Source: an uncultured Clostridia bacterium (GTDB lineage: Bacteria > Bacillota_A > Clostridia > Peptostreptococcales > Anaerovoracaceae). Taken from it: a DNA stretch of 7,946 nucleotides. Positions 1 to 5,183 of this stretch are shown here, piece after piece. The position numbers were made by a program, and so were the translations under genes. The first letter of the stretch is position 1, and each line of letters starts with the position of its first letter. The stretch spans positions 1 through 7,946 of the forward strand of contig CAMCER010000026.1 of NCBI GenBank assembly GCA_945873875.1, read 5' to 3'. The notes under the pieces are model-generated. The model was not told the origin of the DNA. It saw nothing but the letters and a program-made list of their open reading frames with translations, and searched no databases.

Positions 1-278
1 GTTGTTGAAATATTGATATGCCCTTGCAAATCGCGTGGCATAATCACCGGGCTCAGGAACTTCTGCAGGTTCTTCAGTACCACTCCGTCCGGAATGAAGT
101 ACAGATTTCCGTGAAGCTCGCTGACTACGTGCTTTAAGAGCTGGCCGAAACGGTAGTGGGGGTATTTATCCCACAGTTCTGCCATTTTTCCTATGATGAT
201 GCTTTTGTCTTCTATGCGCTCCATGGCCAGAAGCTCTTCCATCATCGCTTTCGTATCTCTGTCATTTTTGAAAGCCAT
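1..278 (-). CDS. Small conserved cytoplasmic protein, C-terminus cut by window edge
   Basis: Reading leftward from an ATG at 278-276, an open frame of 92 codons runs off the window start without a stop. The start is supported by GGAGG seven bases upstream. The product begins MAFKNDRDTKAMMEELL and has no signal peptide or membrane segment. Residues about 34-70 contain a WDKYPHYRFGQLL stretch followed by a FIPD stretch. This resembles a family of small, uncharacterised Bacillota proteins with a W-x-K-Y-P-x-x-R-F-G-Q-L core and a following F-Y-I-x-D segment. The family resemblance is from memory and no function is known to me. The gene lies downstream of, and in the same direction as, the lipoprotein at 381-1190, with a 102-bp gap, so cotranscription is possible. 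The last ~20 visible residues are the least certain, because an adjacent frame is also open there. Confidence 0.72.
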   Translation of the reverse strand, partial: MAFKNDRDTKAMMEELLAMERIEDKSIIIGKMAELWDKYPHYRFGQLLKHVVSELHGNLYFIPDGVVLKNLQKFLSPVIMPRDLQGHINIST

Positions 279-380
279 TGGTTTTCCTCCGTTTTTATAT
301 ATCCGGGCCCCGCCTTTAAAGCCGCCTTCGTCCGCTTTTCCGCAAGATGCTTTCGTCAGGCCGCCAAAGCCCGGGCCTCT

Positions 381-1190
381 TCAGACGCTTGCCTCTGTGT
401 AATCATCGAAGCTTGGGAAGTCTATGACAAGCCCCTGATCGATCTTTATGTCTGACATGGTCATCTCGAAGTCTGTTTTGCCTTCTGTTCCGTTGGTGGA
501 GATGCTCATATCCTCGGACATTTTCACGTCCGTCATATATCCTTCTTCATCTACAACTGCGCTGAGAGTCATGTCGCCGGTCTTCACATCGCCCAGTGCC
601 TGGAAGACGTCTGTCACGCTGCTGTCTCCCGACTTCATCATCTTCGACATCAGATCCTGGACTTTTTCTCCCCTGATCCTGAACTCGATGTTGGTCACAT
701 CTCCGTCTTTCACCGCGGTGGCCTTGTCCGCCAGGTCCTTTGTCATCTTTTCAGTGCCAAGGTTTACGCTCATCTTGCTGGCCGCATCTTCCACGTCCAC
801 TTTCTGTTTGGTCTTAGTGCCTGCAGCTTCGATGTACATCCAGCCGTCTTTATACCACATGCTCATGTCCATATCCAGATCTTCCTGTTCAGAGGTCATG
901 TTCATCTTGCATGCCATCTCGACTTCTTTCTCGGATTTCGTGACCTGCTCGATGTCCATGCTGCTTTTCGTGTCAACAGTCTCCCCCCGGATGCCGATTT
1001 TCATGTCTATGTCCACCCTGGCCTGCATGTCTTTCTTGTCTTTCATTTTCGCCGCAGCATCGTTATAGATCTTATACGGATCCAGCTCGCCGCTGTCACC
1101 GGTCTCGCTCTTGTCGCCGCAGCCTGCAAGGCTCATGCTCATAACAAAAGCCAGACAAAGCACCAGCGCCAGTAACGCCTTCTTCTTCAT
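381..1190 (-). CDS. Methionine-rich secreted lipoprotein, paralogue of the next lipoprotein
   Basis: This encodes 269 aa with a classical lipoprotein signal peptide: MKKK, a hydrophobic stretch to residue 20, then lipobox L21-A-G-C24. The mature protein (246 aa) should be anchored by C24 to the outer face of the membrane. The start follows GGAGG spaced well for the ATG at 1190. The body is charged, with alternating patterns such as MDMSM that suggest beta-strands, and carries YKDGWMYIEAAG followed by a QK. It ends IDFPSF plus a short acidic tail. The YKDG...QK and IDFPxF features recur in the lipoprotein at 1298-2182, so the two are paralogues. They resemble the DUF6612 / LppX-LolA-like lipoproteins common in Bacillota, assigned by appearance only. 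The binding partner or substrate is unknown. About 9% of mature residues are methionine (22), which is unusually high. Confidence 0.93.
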   Translation of the reverse strand: MKKKALLALVLCLAFVMSMSLAGCGDKSETGDSGELDPYKIYNDAAAKMKDKKDMQARVDIDMKIGIRGETVDTKSSMDIEQVTKSEKEVEMACKMNMTSEQEDLDMDMSMWYKDGWMYIEAAGTKTKQKVDVEDAASKMSVNLGTEKMTKDLADKATAVKDGDVTNIEFRIRGEKVQDLMSKMMKSGDSSVTDVFQALGDVKTGDMTLSAVVDEEGYMTDVKMSEDMSISTNGTEGKTDFEMTMSDIKIDQGLVIDFPSFDDYTEASV

Positions 1191-1271
1191 TTTTCCCTCC
1201 TGTCTCAGGGCCCTTTTCCGGGACCCTTTACTTAAGTATGCCTGTGTTTTTATTTTGCCCGGTCTCCAGAC

Positions 1272-1301
1272 AAAATCTAGAAAGCCTTTTCCTTTGTCTA
1301 G
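1272..1301 (-). terminator. Possible weak terminator after the upstream lipoprotein gene
   Basis: On the minus strand, a stem starts at the TAG stop of the 1298-2182 gene. CTAG plus AAAG pairs with CTTT plus CTAG, with a 2-nt bulge and a purine-rich loop, followed by ATTTTG. The T-run is short, so readthrough into the next lipoprotein gene is likely. It may act as an attenuator or be incidental. Confidence 0.35.
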
Positions 1302-2182
1302 TTCTCAACAAACTCCGGAAAATCTATCTTCTCTGTATCGTTCATTCCCTTTATGTCGCATTCCCAGGAGACCTCTCCTTCTCCTGCGGAAAATTCTGTG
1401 TCGTAGGACATGTTGATGTCAGTGAGGCTTCCCTGTTTATCAAGTGAGATCTCGATCTCGTAATTGGAAGGCGTGAAGCCGCTTCCGTAAAGGGAGGATT
1501 CTTCGTCCAGATCCAGGACAAAATAGTGGTCGATGCAGGCGTCTTTCAGCACTATCTCGATCTCGGTGCCGTAATCGTCGTTCTGAGATTTGATTGACTT
1601 TATGTCGCCTTCTTCTATTTTGAACAGGGAGTTGCCTTTAAGATACATATACGGATCTGAATATCGCATGGTCTTGTTCAGCAGTTTTTTCAGGCCCGCC
1701 TTCTGCTGGCTCTTCTTTCCGTCGTTATCATAATAGAGCCTGCCGTCTTTATAGTAGATGTTCAGGCTGCCTTTGGTTCCGAAGGTGCTGAAAGAAGACT
1801 CGAAGGACATGTCCATGGTCTTGTTCCTGTAGACTTCGGTTGAATTGATCTTCGACGTGCTCCTCTGCTCGTCTCCGCCGCTGTACTCGATCTCGTTTTC
1901 CAGCTCGGCTGTGTACGTTACGCTGTCAAGAGCCTGGACTTTTTTGCAGACCTGTTTGTATAACCCGTACGGGCTGTCGTCTGCCGCCTGGCCTTCCTCT
2001 TCCGCGCTCTGATCTTCGCTGCCGCTCTGGTCCTGCTGCTCCTGCTGCTGGCTGCTGCCTGACTGATCTTCATCGTCCGATTTATTTCCGCAGCCAATGA
2101 GCGCCATGGACAATACCAGCATCATGGCGATCAGTATCATTATCCTTTTTCTGTTCTTGTTTCTGTTTTCCTTTTCTTTCAT
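1298..2182 (-). CDS. Secreted lipoprotein with Q/S/E/D-rich linker
   Basis: From the ATG at 2182 this encodes 294 aa. The N-terminus is strongly basic (MKEKENRNKNRKR), followed by a hydrophobic segment and lipobox L28-I-G-C31, so it is an exported lipid-anchored protein. A GTG at 2224 in the same frame would add 14 basic residues. I prefer the ATG because GAGGG sits six bases before it and the signal peptide then has a normal length, but the GTG, with GGAG four bases upstream, cannot be excluded. Residues about 34-67 form a low-complexity Q/S/E/D linker containing repeated DQSGS. The globular part has YYKDGRLYYDNDG followed by QQK and ends IDFPEFVEN, matching the neighbouring lipoprotein (YKDG...QK, IDFPxF). 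The fold is probably the DUF6612 / LppX-like type and the function is unknown. It is the first gene after a repeat-rich leader with a TATAAT box. Confidence 0.9.
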   Translation of the reverse strand: MKEKENRNKNRKRIMILIAMMLVLSMALIGCGNKSDDEDQSGSSQQQEQQDQSGSEDQSAEEEGQAADDSPYGLYKQVCKKVQALDSVTYTAELENEIEYSGGDEQRSTSKINSTEVYRNKTMDMSFESSFSTFGTKGSLNIYYKDGRLYYDNDGKKSQQKAGLKKLLNKTMRYSDPYMYLKGNSLFKIEEGDIKSIKSQNDDYGTEIEIVLKDACIDHYFVLDLDEESSLYGSGFTPSNYEIEISLDKQGSLTDINMSYDTEFSAGEGEVSWECDIKGMNDTEKIDFPEFVEN

Positions 2183-2237
2183 CTCTTTCCCTCTTTCCTT
2201 TCCCTTGTCTCGTCTTGCGTCCACGTTACTCCGTTTC

Positions 2238-2273
2238 GCTTTTCGTTTAGGTTTTCGTTTCGGTTTTCGTTTG
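2238..2273. repeat. Three tandem 12-bp units in the lipoprotein leader
   Basis: Three consecutive 12-mers of the form GSTTTTCGTTTN occur: gcttttcgttta, ggttttcgtttc, ggttttcgtttg. A partial fourth copy (cgtttc) precedes them. They lie 56 bp upstream of the preferred lipoprotein ATG, inside its presumed 5' leader. On the minus strand they read as CGAAAACC-like units that keep the lipoprotein frame open (Lys-Pro-Lys-Arg), with no in-frame start codon upstream. Confidence 0.85.
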
Positions 2274-2280
2274 CAGTGCC

Positions 2281-2391
2281 CGCGGCCTTGCCGTTCCTGC
2301 GCAGCCGCTGCTTTGTTCGCCGCTTCTTTTCCCGCGCGGTCGCTTCGCTTCCGCGGCCTTGCCGTTCCCGCGCAGACGCTCCTTTGTCCGC
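2281..2391. repeat. 40-bp imperfect direct repeat, two copies
   Basis: Positions 2281-2320 and 2352-2391 match at 36 of 40 bases, with a period of 71 bp. Both begin CGCGGCCTTGCCGTTCC or a one-base variant. The copies are GC-rich and lie in the presumed 5' leader of the lipoprotein gene, between the TATAAT box at 2412-2417 and the coding start. No coding or RNA family assignment is possible by eye. Confidence 0.88.
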
Positions 2392-2411
2392 GGTCTTTTG
2401 CAGTTTAGTAT

Positions 2412-2440
2412 ATTATACCCGCTGCCGCGCTTAAATGCTA
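2412..2440 (-). promoter_or_regulatory. Candidate promoter for the lipoprotein genes
   Basis: On the minus strand a perfect TATAAT occupies 2417-2412, inside the short palindrome GTATAATATAC. The hexamer 17 bases upstream (TAGCAT) is a poor -35, so the call rests on the -10 alone. Transcription from here would start near 2405 and give a leader of about 220 nt before the ATG at 2182, spanning both repeat families. Confidence 0.45.
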
Positions 2441-2571
2441 CCGGTCACGAAGCAATTCTATACACGCCCTTTGAGACGCCCCGCGCCGTCATTCAAACCC
2501 TGCCGCCGCCTTTGCCGAGCGCTGCCGCCAACACCTGCCGCCCAGCCCTCTGCTGCGCGCCACGAAAAATC

Positions 2572-2735
2572 CCACTATTTTGTCTGAGAAAAATTAGTGG
2601 TAAAAGTTATTGCTTTGAAATGCCCGTTTTTCAGCAAAAACCGCCCTTTCTGGCTAAAAACGCCAAAATCCCCGAATTTGCCAAATTTGAGCGTTGAAAA
2701 AATACCACTATTCCTCATATATCCCAATAGTGGTA
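2572..2735. repeat. Composite palindromic element A (two hairpins with matching arms)
   Basis: The left hairpin, 2572-2600, has arms CCACTA and TAGTGG plus an inner TTTT/AAAA with one bulged base and a 7-nt loop. The right hairpin, 2703-2735, has perfect 10-bp arms TACCACTATT and AATAGTGGTA around a 13-nt loop containing TCATATA. Both right arms continue as TAGTGGTAAAA. The ~100-bp core is AT-rich and includes GGCTAAAAACGCC and, 39 bp on, GCGTTGAAA. These core landmarks recur on the opposite strand in element B. No coding potential is seen. It resembles REPIN-like or palindrome-ended miniature elements in outline. Confidence 0.75.
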
Positions 2736-2743
2736 AAACCTGT

Positions 2744-2780
2744 GGGTCTTGCGGATCGGACCGGGGATGCGGGTCTTGCG
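2744..2780 (+). repeat. Short direct repeat GGGTCTTGCG, two copies
   Basis: GGGTCTTGCG occurs at 2744-2753 and again at 2771-2780, 27 bp apart, directly after element A. The intervening bases do not repeat well. It may be a remnant of a tandem duplication or chance in GC-rich DNA. Confidence 0.5.
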
Positions 2781-2857
2781 AACAGTGTCGCTGGCGGCGG
2801 CTGGACATCTCTTGTGCCGGAATCAGGCTCGCCTTTCCTGGGGCAACGCGTGATTAC

Positions 2858-3029
2858 TGCACGCCTAATTTCATATAGGGATTTTAGGCGTGCATTTCCA
2901 ACGCCCAAAAACCGGGAAAAAGACCATTTAAGGCGTTTTTGGCCGATTTTCCCTTATTCGACATAATTCGACACGCAACAAAAGAACAACTTGCACGCCT
3001 AACCTCGCATATATGGATTAGGCGTGCAA
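2858..3029. repeat. Composite palindromic element B, inverted relative to element A
   Basis: The left hairpin, 2858-2894, has perfect 11-bp arms TGCACGCCTAA and TTAGGCGTGCA with a 15-nt loop containing TCATATA. The right hairpin, 2991-3029, has perfect 12-bp arms TTGCACGCCTAA and TTAGGCGTGCAA with a 15-nt loop containing CATATA. The core, read on the minus strand, contains GGCCAAAAACGCC and, 40 bp on, GCGTTGGAAA, matching the landmarks and spacing in element A. Total length (172 bp) is close to that of A (164 bp). Arm sequences are unrelated to those of A. No T-run follows either hairpin, so these are not simple terminators. Confidence 0.78.
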
Positions 3030-3186
3030 ACTGTGGGCGGGCGGGGACTGACCGGTGGCGGAACTGCGAATCCGGCGCGGGAACCTCAGCTGACTGGCGG
3101 GGAAACGGCAGTGGCAAGCGGGCTGGCCGGCGGCGGGGGAACTTCGGGCAAAAAACAGGCGGTTCTTTATTGTCTGCACTGTTTTA

Positions 3187-3195
3187 TGGTATAAT
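3187..3195 (+). promoter_or_regulatory. Extended -10 promoter of the wall operon
   Basis: TGGTATAAT gives a perfect TATAAT at 3190-3195 with the TGn extension at 3187-3189. The -35 region is weak (TTTATT 18 bases upstream is the best match), as is common for extended -10 promoters. The predicted start near 3202 leaves a leader of about 68 nt before the TTG start at 3270. Confidence 0.7.
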
Positions 3196-3214
3196 GCCTG
3201 TGATTGAAAAGATG

Positions 3215-3244
3215 CGCAAGACGGAAGCCGGCTTCGCGCTTGCG
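3215..3244 (+). promoter_or_regulatory. Leader hairpin upstream of the FHA-SEDS gene
   Basis: CGCAAG pairs with CTTGCG and an inner GAAGC pairs with GCTTC, with a CG/CG step and single-base bulges between them, for about 13 pairs. It ends 13 bases before the ribosome binding site and is not followed by a T-run. It could stabilise the leader or influence translation of the first gene. No known riboswitch is recognised. Confidence 0.5.
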
Positions 3245-3257
3245 TTTCAGATTAAAG

Positions 3258-3262
3258 AGGAG
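3258..3262 (+). promoter_or_regulatory. Ribosome binding site that fixes the TTG start at 3270
   Basis: AGGAG within AAAGAGGAG lies seven bases before the TTG at 3270. No in-frame ATG or GTG is nearby. An upstream in-frame TTG at 3204 would sit almost on the predicted transcription start and would translate the leader hairpin into an arginine-rich stretch, so it is rejected. Confidence 0.75.
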
Positions 3263-3269
3263 TGGCGAA

Positions 3270-5183
3270 TTGGGATTGATCTCATCTATACTTGACAACC
3301 TGGGAGCGTATTACACCTTCGCAGTGCGCTGGGCACTGGTAGTTTTAGGTTTCTTCATACTTGTAAAATGCATCGCGTCCCTTTTGCAGAGCGGCAACTC
3401 ATCTGAGATCTGGGCTTATCTTGATTGCCCGGACGGGAAGACCCGCGCTCTGCGGCACTGGGAGAACGTCATCGGCAGGGCCAAAAACGCAGACGTGGTC
3501 ATCGATCTGATCAGCGTGTCCAGAAACCACGGAACGCTTGTGCGGGATGACGACGGCAACTGGACCTACAACGATCTGAATTCCAAGAACGGATCCATGA
3601 TAAACGGCGAGCCGGTCATCGAACCGACTCCATTAAGTACAGGCGACACTCTTACACTTGGCGGAGGCAACTTCACTCTTATGCCGGTGAGCCTGGCTGA
3701 GCGGCGGGAAAACATCAAGTCGCGAATCAGAAGGAGCCGGCCCGTTTCACCGTGGCCCGTGCTTCTGGCGCTTACTTTGTTCCAGCTGCTGACAGCCATA
3801 CAGTTCATCATCGCAGGAGACGGCGAGACTCCGGCCAGCGTGCCCATTTCATTCGCGCTCATGGCGGTCCTCATGTGGACATACGTCATCGCCTTAAGGG
3901 CAATGAAGCGCAGGGGCTTTGAGATGGAAATGATCGCATTCTTCCTGTCGACCTTGAGCATCGCCATAACCGCGTCCCGTTTTCCGGACGCGACTCTGAA
4001 ACAGTTCATTGCAGTAGTTCTGGGAGTTCTGCTGTTCTTCGCTTTGTGCTGGTACTTAAGAGACCTTGACAGGGCGAAAAAGATCCGCGTGCTTTTAGTA
4101 GGCATCGGTATCCTGCTTCTCCTGGTGAATCTGGTTTTCGGCACCAACAAATTCGGAGCCGCCAACTGGATCCAGATAGATCAGCTGGGCATTTCCCTTC
4201 AGCCTTCAGAACTTGTCAAGATCGCCTTTATCTACGCAGGCGCCGGAACGCTGGATGAGCTTTATGAAAAGAAAAACCTGACGATATTTGTCCTGTTTTC
4301 CGCATTTTGTCTGGGAGCCCTGGCGCTCATGGGAGACTTTGGAACGGCAGCGATCTTCTTCGTTACCTTCCTTATAATATCCTTCCTGCGAAGCGGCGAC
4401 CTTTCAAGACTGATATTCATCGCGGGCGCGGCAGTGCTTGCTGTCATGCTCATGCTGCGATTCAAACCATACATAGCCGACCGGTTCTCTGTCTGGGGCC
4501 ACGTCTGGGAAGACCCTCTGGACAAAGGATTCCAGCAGACGCAGGCTCTGATCTCTGTCGCCAACGGCGGACTTTTAGGAAACGGCGCCGGCGAGGGAGT
4601 GCTCAATACAGTAGGGGCCTCTGAGACCGACCTTGTCTTCGGACTTATCAGCGAAGAGTTCGGTGTGATCCTGGCCGTCCTTGCGGTCGTTGCGGTCATC
4701 ACCCTTTCGCTGTTCGCAGTAAGATCGATTCGGGCAGGCAGATCTGCCTTCTATACCATAGCCGCCTGCGCGGCAACATCCATGTTCCTGTTCCAGGTGA
4801 TCCTGAACGTGTTCGGCTCACTGGACCTGATCCCGCTGACAGGCGTGACGTTCCCGTTTTTGTCCTACGGCGGCACCAGCATGGTAGTATCCTGGGGACT
4901 GTTAGCCTTCCTGAAGGCGGCAGACACCAGACAGAACGCAAGCTTTGCTATAAAGCTTGAAGGGGAGAAAGCCCGCGACCGCGACAATGCTGAAGACATC
5001 GAACCGGAAGAAGATCGCCGGCGCGGAAGATCCGGCGGGCGGGGCGATTCCTCTTCGGCAGGCTATGCAGAGAAAGGAAAACCCCGCAGGAGAAGCTCCG
5101 GCGGGCAGGACGAGCCCCGGAGAAGACCTTCCGGCGGGCAGAAAGATATAACTGATTTCGATGATCTGGAGGATGACATATGA
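3270..5183 (+). CDS. FHA-domain SEDS (RodA/FtsW-type) peptidoglycan polymerase
   Basis: This encodes 637 aa from a TTG start. Residues about 17-39 form a membrane segment. Residues about 47-128 form an FHA phosphothreonine-binding domain with G69-R70, S84-R85-x-H87, N107-G108 and N112-G113. Residues about 160-548 form a SEDS glycosyltransferase with roughly ten membrane segments. SEDS hallmarks are GAANWI (296-301), LQPSEL (310-315), MGDFGTA, the GGLLGNGAGEG loop, SETDLVFGLISEE with the expected catalytic Asp at 454, and FPFLSYGGTSM (528-538). SEDS proteins polymerise lipid II into glycan strands and pair with a class B PBP, here encoded immediately downstream with a 4-bp ATGA overlap. The tail (549-637) is charged and disordered-looking, with near-repeats RRRSSGGQ and RRRPSGGQ. 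The FHA fusion suggests control by a Ser/Thr kinase, which is not in the window. Assignment to RodA, FtsW or SpoVE subtype is open. Confidence 0.95.
   Translation: MGLISSILDNLGAYYTFAVRWALVVLGFFILVKCIASLLQSGNSSEIWAYLDCPDGKTRALRHWENVIGRAKNADVVIDLISVSRNHGTLVRDDDGNWTYNDLNSKNGSMINGEPVIEPTPLSTGDTLTLGGGNFTLMPVSLAERRENIKSRIRRSRPVSPWPVLLALTLFQLLTAIQFIIAGDGETPASVPISFALMAVLMWTYVIALRAMKRRGFEMEMIAFFLSTLSIAITASRFPDATLKQFIAVVLGVLLFFALCWYLRDLDRAKKIRVLLVGIGILLLLVNLVFGTNKFGAANWIQIDQLGISLQPSELVKIAFIYAGAGTLDELYEKKNLTIFVLFSAFCLGALALMGDFGTAAIFFVTFLIISFLRSGDLSRLIFIAGAAVLAVMLMLRFKPYIADRFSVWGHVWEDPLDKGFQQTQALISVANGGLLGNGAGEGVLNTVGASETDLVFGLISEEFGVILAVLAVVAVITLSLFAVRSIRAGRSAFYTIAACAATSMFLFQVILNVFGSLDLIPLTGVTFPFLSYGGTSMVVSWGLLAFLKAADTRQNASFAIKLEGEKARDRDNAEDIEPEEDRRRGRSGGRGDSSSAGYAEKGKPRRRSSGGQDEPRRRPSGGQKDITDFDDLEDDI

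Larger units (their letters stand above)
2183..3269. other. Long divergent intergenic region with repeats and no convincing gene
   Basis: I find no open frame here with a plausible start, ribosome binding site and protein-like composition. The left part (about 2270-2560) is C-rich on the plus strand. The part from about 2740 to 3150, between and beyond the palindromic elements, is largely G-rich. The content is: leader repeats of the minus-strand lipoprotein, two composite palindromic elements, a short direct repeat, and the promoter and leader of the plus-strand wall operon. Stretches 2441-2565, 2781-2857 and 3030-3165 hold nothing I recognise. Confidence 0.7.

Noticed and set aside
1..120. 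Adjacent open minus-strand frame giving a protein-like EEPAEVPEPGDYATRF reading, suggesting a frameshift in the partial gene
   Set aside because: The start-supported frame is open to the edge and carries the family-like core past this point. Without the sequence to the left a frameshift cannot be shown.
448..1068. Long plus-strand open frame antisense to the methionine-rich lipoprotein
   Set aside because: It is the mirror of a clear lipoprotein gene. Its Ser/Met/Phe-rich product reflects the reverse complement of Asp/Met/Lys codons.
1201..1230. GGGTCC/GGGCCC stem between the lipoprotein genes as a terminator
   Set aside because: It contains a G-U pair, has no T-run, and sits directly upstream of the ribosome binding site of the next gene.
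2858..3029. GCCTAAC-like and TTAGGC arms resembling integron attC sites
   Set aside because: The arms are close together in short symmetric hairpins with 15-nt loops. There is no R/L box arrangement or GTTRRRY partner, no unpaired extrahelical bases at the usual spacing, and no cassette gene.
2572..3029. CRISPR array
   Set aside because: There are only two pairs of palindromes with different arm sequences, irregular spacing and no constant direct repeat.
2575..3117. Several overlapping open frames on both strands in the intergenic region
   Set aside because: They run through the palindromes, have no good ribosome binding sites, and give Pro/Arg/Cys-rich or low-complexity products typical of non-coding GC-rich DNA.
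3204..3269. 22-residue N-terminal extension of the FHA-SEDS protein from a TTG at 3204
   Set aside because: That codon nearly coincides with the predicted transcription start, has no ribosome binding site, and the extension is encoded by the leader hairpin. The TTG at 3270 has an ideal AGGAG.
2939..3295. Plus-strand open frame of 118 codons covering the promoter of the wall operon
   Set aside because: It has no ribosome binding site, crosses hairpin 2991-3029 and the extended -10 promoter, and overlaps the start of the FHA-SEDS gene in another frame. Its Arg/Gly-rich product resembles no protein.
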